This document shows positions 25,207 to 35,744 of a stretch of 64,000 bases of DNA, piece after piece. This DNA is from Streptomyces sp. NBC_00344 (GTDB taxonomy: Bacteria; Actinomycetota; Actinomycetes; Streptomycetales; Streptomycetaceae): assembly GCF_036088315.1 (NCBI RefSeq), contig NZ_CP107996.1:3871001-3935000 (forward strand), written 5' to 3'. The position numbers were made by a program, and so were the translations under genes. Each line of letters begins with the position of its first letter. The first letter of the stretch is position 1. The notes beneath the pieces were generated by a model. It was given only the letters and a program-made list of their open reading frames with translations, ran no database searches and was not told where the DNA came from.

Positions 25207-25902
25207 TCAGCCGGAGATCAGCGCCTCCGGAGCGGCCTCGGGTGCCGTCTGCCGGTACGCTGCCCCCACTCCCCACGCCCGGTACATCGCGTCGGCGAGG
25301 GCACCCGCCAGCTTGTGCTCGCCGCTCGCGTTCGGGTGGGTGCCGTCGTAGGTGTCCGTGTGGATGTCGTAGGACTCGGGTGGTGAGGCCAGGAGCAGTG
25401 GGGACACCGGCCGGTCCAGGTCCGCGACCGCCTCCGCGAGGAAGGCGTTGAAGCGGTCGACCTCCGCCGCGAACGGTGCGTCCGTCTCGGCCCTGACGTT
25501 CGGGATCACCGGGAGGATCACTGCGCGGATGTGCGGGTTCGCCTTCCGCGCCTCGTCGATGAACCGGCGGGCGTTGCGGGCGGTCTCCTGCGCGTCGGTG
25601 TAGAAGCCGAGGTCTATCAGGCCCAGCGAGATCAGCAGCACATCGGCGGGATGGTCGGCCAGCGCCTCACGTATCAGCGGGGCCATGTGCTGCCAGCCCT
25701 TGCCCCAGCCGGCGAGATGGCGGCGGGCGTCGGCGGGGAAAGCGGGGTCGGCATAGGCCGTACTCGCCTCGTGGAGCTCCACGCTCGGGCCGACGAACTC
25801 GCAGCCGTCACCCAGGTGCTGCCACATGCGGTAGCGCCAGGTGTAATCGCCGGCGCGGCCTATGGTCATGGAGTCACCGACGAACATCATCCTCAGACGC
25901 AT
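25207..25902 (-). CDS. SGNH/GDSL-type hydrolase
   Basis: 231 residues, cytoplasmic (no signal). Block I is FVGDSM with the nucleophile Ser11; the block III region reads LLISLGLIDLGF, where most SGNH enzymes have G-x-N-D, so the oxyanion-hole Asn is replaced; block V is DGTHPNASGEHKLA with the Asp-x-x-His pair. It likely acts as an esterase or lipase on a small ester, although the missing Asn makes activity less certain. It is divergent from the next gene by 44 bases. Confidence 0.75.
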   Translation of the reverse strand: MRLRMMFVGDSMTIGRAGDYTWRYRMWQHLGDGCEFVGPSVELHEASTAYADPAFPADARRHLAGWGKGWQHMAPLIREALADHPADVLLISLGLIDLGFYTDAQETARNARRFIDEARKANPHIRAVILPVIPNVRAETDAPFAAEVDRFNAFLAEAVADLDRPVSPLLLASPPESYDIHTDTYDGTHPNASGEHKLAGALADAMYRAWGVGAAYRQTAPEAAPEALISG

Positions 25903-25946
25903 CCGGTCATCATCGCCGATGGCGAAAGGGTGGCAATCTTGGGGTC

Positions 25947-26936
25947 ATGCGTTCGCTTCCGTACGTCGCCGGGGCCGCGGCCTCTGTCCTTTTCGCCATG
26001 GTTCCCGCCGTCCCCGCCGCCGCCGACGACGGCGGGTTCACCCTCAGGGACCCACGCATCACGGAGTCCAGCGGTCTGGCCGCGAGCCGGCTGCACCCGG
26101 GGATCTACTGGACGCACAACGACAGCAGCGACGGCCCGTACGTCTACGCCGTCGACTCGAGGACCGGCGAGACGGTGGCGAGGGTGACCATGCGCGGGGT
26201 CGGGGCGCCGCGTGATGTCGAGGCGATCTCGATCGGGCCCGACGGGGACATCTATGTCGGGGACATCGGGGACAACCTCGACGGCGCCTGGGACCACGTC
26301 TGGATCTACCGTTTCCCGGAGCCCAAGCAGCTGAAGGACGCGACGGTCCGGGCCACCCAGTACACCGTGAAGTACGCCGACGGCGCGCGGAACGCCGAGG
26401 CGCTGATGGTCCAGCCGAAGACCGGGCGGGTCTACATCGCGTCGAAGAACGAGGACAAGGGCGGCGGCCTGTACGTGGGGCCCGGGAAGCTCTCGGCGGC
26501 GAAGACCAATGTCTTCCGGCGGATCGGCCACGTGCCGTGGGTGACCGACGGGGCGTTCTCGCCGGACGGCAAGCAGCTGACGGTGCGTGGCTACCTGGGG
26601 GCATGGACGTACGCCTGGAAGCCGGGCGGCGACGGCGGGCTCGGCGCCGTGCACGAGCTGAGTGTGCCGTTCCAGGGCCAGGCCGAGTCGGTGACCTACA
26701 CCCCCGACGGGTCGGCGCTGATGATGGGCTCGGAGGGGGCGCAGAGCCGAGTGGAGCGGTTCGCGGTGGAAAAGCCGAAGGGGCCGCGAGGGGGGTCCGG
26801 GACGTCGCCCCAGGGCGCCGGTTCCGCGGACGGCGGAGACGGATCGGGGCTCTCCCCGACCGCATGGGGCGTGGCGGTCTTCGGTGGCCTGTTCGTGCTG
26901 TTCCTGGCGGTGCGGAAACTGTTCCGGCGCCGCTGA
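25947..26936 (+). CDS. surface-anchored beta-propeller protein
   Basis: 329 residues: signal peptide (cleavage after AAA near residue 26), a WD40/YVTN-like propeller (SSGLAASRLHPGIYWTHNDSSDG, DVEAISIGPDGDIYVGDIGDN, NAEALMVQPKTGRVYIASKN, GAFSPDGKQLTVRGY, AESVTYTPDGSALMMGSEG), a Gly/Ser-rich linker (about 280-300) and a C-terminal membrane helix followed by RKLFRRR. The topology indicates an extracellular domain held by a C-terminal anchor. Enzymatic activity cannot be assigned. Confidence 0.75.
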   Translation: MRSLPYVAGAAASVLFAMVPAVPAAADDGGFTLRDPRITESSGLAASRLHPGIYWTHNDSSDGPYVYAVDSRTGETVARVTMRGVGAPRDVEAISIGPDGDIYVGDIGDNLDGAWDHVWIYRFPEPKQLKDATVRATQYTVKYADGARNAEALMVQPKTGRVYIASKNEDKGGGLYVGPGKLSAAKTNVFRRIGHVPWVTDGAFSPDGKQLTVRGYLGAWTYAWKPGGDGGLGAVHELSVPFQGQAESVTYTPDGSALMMGSEGAQSRVERFAVEKPKGPRGGSGTSPQGAGSADGGDGSGLSPTAWGVAVFGGLFVLFLAVRKLFRRR

Positions 26937-26944
26937 GCCGGCCG

Positions 26945-27358
26945 TCAGGTGTCGAGGGCGCGGACTTCGTAGTGCAGGGTCCGCTCGCGCTTCAGCCGAT
27001 GGGCGAACGGCACCAGGGCGCCGTGCACGATCGGGTACTTACGGGCGATGACCTGCGCGGCGTGGGTGTTCTCCGCGCTGCCCGGGTCGAGCAGCCGCAC
27101 GCGTGCCCTGACGACGGGACCGGTCCGCTTGCCGCGCATCGTGGATGGCGCGATCTCCACCTCGGGGAAGTTCCGCATCCGCTTGACCTTCCAGGCGGAT
27201 GAGTACGTACGGATGTAGGCGTGGTCGCCCTCGACGGCGATGGAGACCGGTGTGCCGACGGTCGTGCCGTCGCGTTTGCGGGTGGTGAGCAGGATGGCCT
27301 TCTGCTTGGCGAGCGGGGCGAGTGGGCCGGTCGCCGGGCTGGGCGGTGATGGGGTCAT
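26945..27358 (-). CDS. PPOX-class F420-dependent oxidoreductase
   Basis: 137 residues with the split-barrel flavin/F420-binding fold. KQKAILLTTRKRDGTTVGTPVSIAVEGDHAYIRTYSSAWKVKRMRNFPEVEIAPST is the conserved half that in this family contacts the deazaflavin phosphate (Arg/Lys/Ser cluster). It likely reduces a small substrate with F420H2. It is convergent with the propeller gene (8 bases between stops). The candidate small ORF at 27472-27606 lies upstream on the same strand. Confidence 0.8.
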   Translation of the reverse strand: MTPSPPSPATGPLAPLAKQKAILLTTRKRDGTTVGTPVSIAVEGDHAYIRTYSSAWKVKRMRNFPEVEIAPSTMRGKRTGPVVRARVRLLDPGSAENTHAAQVIARKYPIVHGALVPFAHRLKRERTLHYEVRALDT

Positions 27359-27471
27359 GCCTCCATGGATGCACGGTCTCCGCGCCGTGTCACCCCGTGG
27401 CGGGCGTCCAGTGGGTCGGCCGGGTGTGAACGGGCCGAGCGGGCCCGGTGCAACGCCCGGTCCTTTCAGCC

Positions 27472-27606
27472 TTAGGCGGGGGTCCTGGTGCCCGCAAGCA
27501 GGAGCGCCGCGACGTCGAGAGTGACCTCGGCACCGATGGAGGCCGGGAGCGGTGCCAGGGTCGGCGGCTCGCCGTCACAGGGGTGCTCGACTGCTGCGGC
27601 AGCCAT
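27472..27606 (-). CDS. small ORF with strong ribosome binding site, unknown peptide
   Basis: 44 codons from ATG 27606. AGGAGG lies 6 bases before the start, and third codon positions are strongly G/C biased, both as expected for a real gene. The peptide is MAAAAVEHPCDGEPPTLAP then a more hydrophobic half (TLDVAALLLAGT); one Cys, no signal peptide. A perfect 8-bp-arm palindrome sits just upstream in the promoter position. It could be a small regulatory protein or a peptide precursor; no processing enzyme is adjacent. Confidence 0.4.
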   Translation of the reverse strand: MAAAAVEHPCDGEPPTLAPLPASIGAEVTLDVAALLLAGTRTPA

Positions 27607-27621
27607 GAGGGCCTCCTGAGG

Positions 27622-27638
27622 GATGCTCTCAGAGCATC
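27622..27638 (-). promoter_or_regulatory. palindrome upstream of the small ORF
   Basis: GATGCTCT-C-AGAGCATC, 8-bp perfect arms with a single central base, ending 16 bases before the ATG of the 44-codon ORF. It is too tight to form an RNA hairpin and is better read as a protein operator. Confidence 0.45.
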
Positions 27639-27682
27639 GTGGTGGGGTGGGCAGGCCCGGCATGCCGGGAGCGCTCGTGACC

Positions 27683-27705
27683 GTCCGTCCGGGTGAACGA
27701 CGGAC
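27683..27705. promoter_or_regulatory. GTCCGTC/GACGGAC inverted repeat
   Basis: 7-bp perfect arms (27683-27689 and 27699-27705) separated by 9 bases, between the pentapeptide-repeat gene's 3' end and the small ORF. Location suits either an operator for the minus-strand small ORF or a weak terminator of the pentapeptide gene. Confidence 0.35.
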
Positions 27706-27727
27706 ATCCGTGCAGTACGTCAGGACG

Positions 27728-28546
27728 CTACGGTGCCCAGTGCCCCGGTCTGGTCAGCGACGGGGGCAGTGTGGTCGCGGTGTCGCCCCTGGCGGCGTTC
27801 AGCTGGGGCTGGGTGAGGAAGAAGCTGCCGGTGAGGTCGGCGCCGCTGAGGTTCGTGTCGCGCAGGTCGGCGCCTATCAGGTCGGCCAGCCGCAGGTCCG
27901 CGCCGGTGAGGTCGGCCGCTATCAGATAGGCCCCGCGGAGGTTGGCGCCCCTGAGGTCGGCGCCACGCAGCCGGGCACCCATCAGGTCGGCGCCCCGTCG
28001 GTTCTTCTTCTTGCCGCCGGCCTGGGCGCGCACGAGTTCGCTGGTGCGCAGCAGCAGGGTGTTGGCCTCCGCGCGGTGCGCTCCGACGTCCAGTGCGGTG
28101 AGCGCATCGGGGGTGCCGTGCGTGAGGGCCTCGATGGTGCCGGCGAGCCGGCGCAGATCGGTGTGGACGGGGCGGGCCGGGGCCAGGGTGAGCGCTTCGG
28201 CCAGATACCAGAGCAGTTCATGGAGCTGCCGTACGACCGGAAACGTGTCGAACATCTGCCGGGCGGTCCCGGGATCCCGCCGCCAGTCCCGTCCGCCGAA
28301 GACGACCTGGGAGACGTGCTGGCCCGCGCCGAAGCAGTCGTACACCGTGCAGCCCTGGAAGCCCTCGTCCCTGAGGCGGCTGTGGATGCCGCAGCGGAAG
28401 TCGGTGCGCAGATTGGTGCAGGCCCGGCCGGCCGGCTTGTCGACCGCGAAGTCGGCGGAGGCGGCGAAGGGAAGCGCGACACAGCAGAGCCCGAAGCAGT
28501 TCGCACAGTCGCCTCGCAGGGTGAGCGGCGTGAGCTCTTCGGGCAC
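27728..28546 (-). CDS. pentapeptide-repeat protein with cysteine cluster
   Basis: 272 residues from GTG 28546 (AAGGA upstream). The N-terminus has CANCFGLCC, then CTNL, CGIH and CTVYDC, which could bind a metal. The middle is helical. From about residue 187 there are around ten pentapeptide repeats of the A(D/N)LxG type (GADLMGARLRGADLRGANLRG...), predicted to fold as a right-handed quadrilateral beta-helix. Function unknown; DNA-mimic gyrase protection is known for other members but not implied here. Confidence 0.75.
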   Translation of the reverse strand: MPEELTPLTLRGDCANCFGLCCVALPFAASADFAVDKPAGRACTNLRTDFRCGIHSRLRDEGFQGCTVYDCFGAGQHVSQVVFGGRDWRRDPGTARQMFDTFPVVRQLHELLWYLAEALTLAPARPVHTDLRRLAGTIEALTHGTPDALTALDVGAHRAEANTLLLRTSELVRAQAGGKKKNRRGADLMGARLRGADLRGANLRGAYLIAADLTGADLRLADLIGADLRDTNLSGADLTGSFFLTQPQLNAARGDTATTLPPSLTRPGHWAP

Positions 28547-28700
28547 GGGGGCGAGTCCTTCTGACGGGTGGTCGGCTGACGGGGGCGGGCGGCTCCGGAG
28601 GGTTCACTTTACGGCCGCCCCCGCACGCCGTTACGGCCGCGCGCCCGGCCGGCCGGAACGGCCGTGCGGCGGCCGGCCGCCGCTGCGTAGTCTCGCCCCC

Positions 28701-29219
28701 ATGCCGCCTCCGAGACCCGGCCCCCCGGCCTTCTCCACCGAACGGCTCGACCTGCTGCCGCTGCGCGCCGCGTACGCGGACGAGATGGCCGATGTGCTGT
28801 CCGACCCGGCCCTGCACAGCTTCATCGGCGGCCGGCCCGAAGCCGTGGACGGCCTGCGCGCCCGGTACGCCCGGCAGCTCGCGGGCTCGTCCGATCCCGC
28901 GGTGACCTGGTGGAACTGGGTGATCCGGCTGCGCGCCGACGAGTGCCTGACGGGGACGGTGCAGGCCACGGTCGGGCGGGGTGTCGCGGAGCTCGCCTGG
29001 GTGGTGGGCACTGCGTGGCAGGGGCGGGGGATCGCCAGGGAGGCCGCGGCAGGGCTGGTGGCGCGGCTCGCCGCCGAGCCCGATGTGCATACGGTCGTCG
29101 CGCACATCCACCCGGATCACTCGGCGTCCGCCGCCGTCGCCCGTGCGGTGGGTCTCGTGCCGACGGGGGAGCGGCGGGACGGCGAGGTGCGGTGGTGCGC
29201 TCCGGCTGGGGTGACCTGA
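28701..29219 (+). CDS. GNAT family N-acetyltransferase
   Basis: 172 residues. RimJ/RimL-like layout: FSTERLDLLPLRAAYADEMADVLSDPALHSFIGG, then the acetyl-CoA-binding segment AWVVGTAWQGRGIAREAAAGLVARL (motif A, Q-x-x-G-x-G/A), and IHPDHSASAAVARAVGLVPTG. ATG at 28701 has no ribosome binding site, but TAGTCT (28689-28694) would suit a -10 box for a leaderless message. It ends 10 bases before a large palindrome. Confidence 0.8.
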   Translation: MPPPRPGPPAFSTERLDLLPLRAAYADEMADVLSDPALHSFIGGRPEAVDGLRARYARQLAGSSDPAVTWWNWVIRLRADECLTGTVQATVGRGVAELAWVVGTAWQGRGIAREAAAGLVARLAAEPDVHTVVAHIHPDHSASAAVARAVGLVPTGERRDGEVRWCAPAGVT

Positions 29220-29229
29220 GGGTACCGAC

Positions 29230-29273
29230 GGGGTGCACAAGCGTTTACCCTGGGGTGAACGCTTGTGCACCCC
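29230..29273 (+). promoter_or_regulatory. 44-bp near-perfect palindrome before MFS/TetR unit
   Basis: GGGGTGCACAAGCGTT (29230-29245) is the exact reverse complement of AACGCTTGTGCACCCC (29258-29273). The 12-base centre continues the symmetry with one wobble (ACCC/GGGT), so almost all 44 bases are symmetric. It lies 10 bases after the acetyltransferase stop and 23 before the MFS start, followed by GGAGAG. The AAGCGTT...AACGCTT core looks like a TetR-type operator; the same DNA could terminate the upstream transcript. Confidence 0.6.
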
Positions 29274-29296
29274 TGAGGAAGGACCGACGGAGAGCG

Positions 29297-30796
29297 ATGC
29301 CCCCGGAGATACCCGAGCCCGCCCGGCCCGCCGGACCCGCGGGCTCCGCCGAAGAGGTCGAAGAGGCCCCGCACCCTCGTCTCGTCGTCGGGGTGCTCGC
29401 CTTCTGCGGCGTCGTGGTCGCCGTGATGCAGACGCTCGTCGTGCCGCTGCTGCCGCACGTTCCCGCGCTCACCGGCTGCACGCCCTCCGCAGCCAGCTGG
29501 CTGGTCACCGTGACGCTGCTGACCGGGGCCGTGGCCACACCGGTGCTCGGGCGGGTCGGGGACATGTACGGGAAGCGGCGGGTCCTGGTCGCCGCGCTCG
29601 GGGTGCTCGTCGTCGGGTCCGCGCTCTGCGCGGTCAGCTCGCACATCGGGGTACTGATCGTCGGGCGCGCCCTCCAGGGCGCCGCGATCGCCGTCGTACC
29701 GCTCGGGATCAGCATCATGCGGGACGAGCTGCCGCCCGCTCGGGTGCTGTCGTCCGTCGCGCTGATGAGTTCGACGATGGGCATCGGCGCGGCCGTGGGT
29801 CTGCCGGTCGCCGCGCTGGTCGTCGAACACTCCGACTGGCACACGATGTTCTGGGCGTCGGCCGGGCTCGGGCTGCTGGACATCGTGCTGGTGATGCTCG
29901 TCGTTCCGGAGTCGCCGCTGCGCACCCGCGGCCGTTTCGACGCGGTGGGGGCCGTCGGGCTGAGCGCCGCGCTGGTCTGTCTGCTGCTCGCCACCACGCA
30001 GGGCGGTGGATGGGGATGGGGGTCCACCCGGGTCGTCGGGCTGTTCGCGGCGTCCGTGGTGATCGCGCTGGTGTGGGGCCGGTACGAGCTGCGCGTCTCC
30101 TCGCCGATGGTCGACCTGAGGGTCTCGGCACGGCCCTCGGTGCTGTTCGCCAATGTCGCCGCCCTGCTGATCGGGTTTGCCTTCTACGCCAACTCGCTGG
30201 CCACCGCGCAGATGGTGCAGGAGCCGAAGAGCACCGGATACGGGCTGGGGGCGTCCATCGTGGTCGGCGGGCTGTGTCTGCTGCCCGGCGGGCTCTCGAT
30301 GGTGGCTCTGTCACCGGTGTCCGCGAGGATGTCCGCCGCCTACGGGCCCAAGGTGACGCTCGCGGTGGCATCGGTGGTCCTGGCCGTGGGCTATGTGGTG
30401 CGCTTCTACACCAGCCACAGCCTGTGGCTGATCATCGTGGGCGCCACTGTCGTGTCATCGGGCACGGCGCTCGCGTACTCCGCGCTTCCCTCGCTGGTCA
30501 TGCGCGCGGTACCGGTGAGTGAGACCGCGGCGGCCAACGGGCTGAACACGCTGATGCGTTCGGTCGGCCAGGCCTTCTGCAGCGCGGTGGTCGCCGCCGT
30601 ACTGGCGAACCTCACCTTCCGGGCCGGCGGCCGAACGGCGCCCACCCTGCACGCGTATCTGCTGGTCTTCCTCATCGCGGGCGGCGCCGCGCTCGCCGCG
30701 CTGGCCGTAACGCTCTGCCTTCCGGGCCGTTCGGTGGGGCCCGCCGGTAACGTCGGGGTCCGGGGACCGAGGGTGCCGGCTCAGGAGGGCGCATGA
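29297..30796 (+). CDS. MFS drug exporter (DHA2-like)
   Basis: 499 residues with about 14 transmembrane helices. Markers: VVVAVMQTLVVPLLPHVP (helix 1), GRVGDMYGKRRVLV after helix 2, GRALQGAAIAVVPLGISIMRDELPP (helix 4, motif as in multidrug antiporters) and MGIGAAVGLPVAALV (helix 5 motif C-like). It likely exports a lipophilic or antibiotic compound by proton antiport. ATG 29297 follows a GGAGAG site. Its stop overlaps the start of the tetR gene (ATGA), so the two form one operon. Confidence 0.85.
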   Translation: MPPEIPEPARPAGPAGSAEEVEEAPHPRLVVGVLAFCGVVVAVMQTLVVPLLPHVPALTGCTPSAASWLVTVTLLTGAVATPVLGRVGDMYGKRRVLVAALGVLVVGSALCAVSSHIGVLIVGRALQGAAIAVVPLGISIMRDELPPARVLSSVALMSSTMGIGAAVGLPVAALVVEHSDWHTMFWASAGLGLLDIVLVMLVVPESPLRTRGRFDAVGAVGLSAALVCLLLATTQGGGWGWGSTRVVGLFAASVVIALVWGRYELRVSSPMVDLRVSARPSVLFANVAALLIGFAFYANSLATAQMVQEPKSTGYGLGASIVVGGLCLLPGGLSMVALSPVSARMSAAYGPKVTLAVASVVLAVGYVVRFYTSHSLWLIIVGATVVSSGTALAYSALPSLVMRAVPVSETAAANGLNTLMRSVGQAFCSAVVAAVLANLTFRAGGRTAPTLHAYLLVFLIAGGAALAALAVTLCLPGRSVGPAGNVGVRGPRVPAQEGA

Positions 30797-31371
30797 CCGC
30801 ACGCGGTACCGATACCGGCACGGCGGCTTCGCAGATCGCGCCGACGGGCCGGGACGCCATCCTGCTCGCCGCGCGGCGCGCCTTCACCCGGCGTCCGTAC
30901 GCCGAGGTGACCATGCGCGGGATCGCCGCGGACGCAGGGGTCAGTGCCTCGCTGATCGTCAAACGGTTCGGGACCAAGGAGCAGCTGTTCCACACGGTCG
31001 CCGACTTCGGGGCGGCGGCCGACGAGCTCTTCGGCGCCCCGCTCGGTGGTCTCGGCAGGCACCTGGTGCTCACCCTCGTGCGCAGCAGAAGGGCCCAGCA
31101 GGCCGACCCGCTGCTGCGGGTGGTCTTCTCGCTGGGCATCGAGGACGAGCGCTCCCTGCTGAAGGAACGCTTCCGCGAGCAGGTCACCGCCCGGCTGGCC
31201 GCCCGGCTGCCCGGCGCGGAGCGCGAGCTGCGGGCGGAGCTGATCGCCGGGCAGCTGCTGGGACTCGGCGCGGCGCTCAGCCTGCACCGGCCGGGCGCGG
31301 GTGAGGACGCCACCCCCGAGCGGCTGGCCGATCTCTGCGCGCCGGCGCTGCAGCGGCTGATCGACGGCTGA
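30793..31371 (+). CDS. TetR family regulator of the MFS exporter
   Basis: 192 residues. N-terminal helix-turn-helix: AILLAARRAFTRRPYAEVTMRGIAADAGVSASLIVKRFGTKEQLF, then a ligand-binding helical domain. Translationally coupled to the MFS gene, it most likely binds the palindrome at 29230-29273 and is released by the exported compound. The recognition helix (VSASLIVKRFG) differs from the more common YYHF type. Confidence 0.85.
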   Translation: MTARGTDTGTAASQIAPTGRDAILLAARRAFTRRPYAEVTMRGIAADAGVSASLIVKRFGTKEQLFHTVADFGAAADELFGAPLGGLGRHLVLTLVRSRRAQQADPLLRVVFSLGIEDERSLLKERFREQVTARLAARLPGAERELRAELIAGQLLGLGAALSLHRPGAGEDATPERLADLCAPALQRLIDG

Positions 31372-31381
31372 GGGACAGGAC

Positions 31382-31413
31382 GTGGGCCCGGCAGCTACAG
31401 CTCCCGGGCCCAC
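31382..31413. terminator. bidirectional terminator between tetR and serC
   Basis: GTGGGCCCGG (31382-31391) and CCGGGCCCAC (31404-31413), 10-bp perfect arms around a 12-base loop, placed midway between two convergent genes. Confidence 0.7.
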
Positions 31414-31437
31414 ACCGTACGAGCGGCAGTCGTGTCG

Positions 31438-33875
<2,438 letters not shown>

Positions 33876-33921
33876 GGATGCCTCCAAGGGCGGGGAAGGG
33901 CGTGCTGTGGCGCCTCGGGAG

Positions 33922-35136
33922 TCACAGCGCCGGAACCGGGGTGAAGGTGACGGGCAGCGTGGACAGCCCCCGCAGCCAGGGGGAGGGCCGCCTGGTGAGC
34001 GCGGACGCGTCGGTCGCGAGATCGACGTCGGGAAGACGGTCGAGGATGATCTCGATGCCGGTGCGGGCGATGACCTCGGCGATCTCCTGCGCCGGGAACG
34101 GGCAGCGGTGCTCGCCGTGACCGAAGGAGAAGAAGGCGTTGTTGCCGCCGGTCAGCGCGGAACCGTCGGTGCGCACCTGGGGGTCGGCGTTGGCGGCGGC
34201 GATACCGAGCAGCAGCATGTCGCCGGCCTGGATGTGCCGGCCGCCCAGCGTGGTGTCGCGGGAGGCCCAGCGGCCCGCGACGTTCTGGGTGGGAGTGTCC
34301 TCCCAGAGCACCTCGTTCATGGCCTCGGCGATACTGTGCCGGCCACCGGAGAGCGATGCGGCGAACCGGTCGTCGGTGAGCATCAGCCGCAGCGAGTTGC
34401 CGATCCAGTCGGCGGTGGGCTGATGGCCGGCCGCCATCATGACCATCAGATCCTGGGCGATCTCCTCCACGGTGAAGCCCGAGGGGTCGGCCAGCATGCG
34501 TGAGGCCACGTCGTCGGCGGGCTCCGCCTGCCGGTCGGTCAGCAGCCGGGCCATGGATTCCCCGAGGTGCTGCTGGCCCGCGAGAGCGTGCTCACGGCCG
34601 TCGATCATGTCGTTGAGGGCCTTGACGAGCGCCGGGCCCTCCTCGTCGGCGAAGCCGTAGACATGGGCGAGTACCCGGACCGGCAGCAGCATCGCGTACT
34701 GGCCGATGATTTCCGTCCGGCCCGTGCCGCAGAAGGAGTTGATCAGCTCGTCGGCGAACTGTTCGGTGATCCCGCGCAGTTCGAAGGGGTCGACCGCCTC
34801 GAGCGCGTTGCCGATCATCGTGGCGCGCTCACGGTGACGTTCGCCCACGGTGTAGAGGATCGAAGGCTGCTTCCGGCCGATCATCGGCAGCAGCGGCCAG
34901 TCGGCGGGAATGCGGTCCCACTGGTTCCACAGGTCCGAGTCGCGGCTGAAGAGCACCGGGTCGACGGTGACCTGGTGGAGCTCGCGGTAGTCGAGCACCA
35001 GCCAGGCCGGTACGTCGCCGTCGAGGAGTACCGGGGCCACCGGGCCGTGCGCGCCGCGCATCTCCCGGTACAGCTGGGTGGGTTCCGTCTGGAAGCGGGG
35101 GCCGCTCAGTGCGGTGGGCGGCGTTTCGGTGGTCAT
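33922..35136 (-). CDS. cytochrome P450, CYP157-like, without the ExxR arginine
   Basis: 404 residues from ATG 35136. The heme loop is FGHGEHRCPFP with Cys345. The K-helix reads NEVLWEDTP: E275 is followed by Trp278 where nearly every P450 has Arg. The CYP157 family is established as lacking the ExxR motif, and this fits that family together with its place between cvnD and a CYP154-type gene. The I-helix is AAGHQPT rather than AGHETT. It overlaps the cvnD stop by 4 bases (ATGA). Catalytic competence is uncertain; a structural or sensory role in the Cvn complex is possible. Confidence 0.85.
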   Translation of the reverse strand: MTTETPPTALSGPRFQTEPTQLYREMRGAHGPVAPVLLDGDVPAWLVLDYRELHQVTVDPVLFSRDSDLWNQWDRIPADWPLLPMIGRKQPSILYTVGERHRERATMIGNALEAVDPFELRGITEQFADELINSFCGTGRTEIIGQYAMLLPVRVLAHVYGFADEEGPALVKALNDMIDGREHALAGQQHLGESMARLLTDRQAEPADDVASRMLADPSGFTVEEIAQDLMVMMAAGHQPTADWIGNSLRLMLTDDRFAASLSGGRHSIAEAMNEVLWEDTPTQNVAGRWASRDTTLGGRHIQAGDMLLLGIAAANADPQVRTDGSALTGGNNAFFSFGHGEHRCPFPAQEIAEVIARTGIEIILDRLPDVDLATDASALTRRPSPWLRGLSTLPVTFTPVPAL

Positions 35137-35744
35137 GTGGCGCTGGGCTCCCGGACGGATGGCGCGGACGACAGGGCGTGGAGGTGCTGGAGGAGCGTGA
35201 TCAGGACGTACTTGCTCGACGTGCGGTCCCTGGCGTCGCAGTCGACCAGCGGGATGTCGGGGGAGAGATCCAGGGCGTCCCGCAGCTGTTCCTGGGTGTG
35301 CACCGGGCCGCCGAAGTCGTTGCAGGCGACGATGAAGGGTGTGCCGTGGTGCTCCAGGCGGTCGATCGCGTACCAGGAGTCGGCGAGCCTGCGGGTGTCG
35401 ACCAGGACGACGGCGCCGAGGGTGCCGGAGAACAGCCGGTCCCACAGGAACCAGAAGCGCTCCTGGCCCGGTGCGCCGAAGAGGTAGAGGATGGTCCGCT
35501 CGTCGATGCTTATCCGGCCGAAGTCGAAGGCGACGGTGGTGGCGGTCTTGGCGTGGACGCCGTTGAGGTTGTCGACCGCGGCCCCCGCCTGCGTCATGGT
35601 CTCCTCGGTGTTCAGCGGACGGATCTCGCTGACCGAGCGGACCATGGTGGTCTTCCCTGCGCCGAAGCCACCGACGATGACGATCTTCAGACCGTTGTCG
35701 GCCGTGCCGGCCAGGGCGTTCTGGTTAGAGGTTGCGGAGTCCAA
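35133..35744 (-). CDS. cvnD: conservon GTPase CvnD
   Basis: 203 residues from TTG 35744. Small-GTPase fold of the MglA/Ras-like type: P-loop GGFGAGKTT (Lys31), LFGAPGQERF as switch II/G3, and VACNDF as a degenerate G4. In the conservon it acts as the G-protein-like output of a membrane complex with CvnA, B and C. Its start lies inside the end of cvnC (20 bases of overlap) and its stop overlaps the P450 start by 4 bases, so expression is tightly coupled. Confidence 0.9.
   Translation of the reverse strand: MDSATSNQNALAGTADNGLKIVIVGGFGAGKTTMVRSVSEIRPLNTEETMTQAGAAVDNLNGVHAKTATTVAFDFGRISIDERTILYLFGAPGQERFWFLWDRLFSGTLGAVVLVDTRRLADSWYAIDRLEHHGTPFIVACNDFGGPVHTQEQLRDALDLSPDIPLVDCDARDRTSSKYVLITLLQHLHALSSAPSVREPSAT

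Noticed and set aside
30406..30675. Minus-strand ORF within the MFS gene
   Set aside because: Shadow of transmembrane-coding sequence, no start signals.
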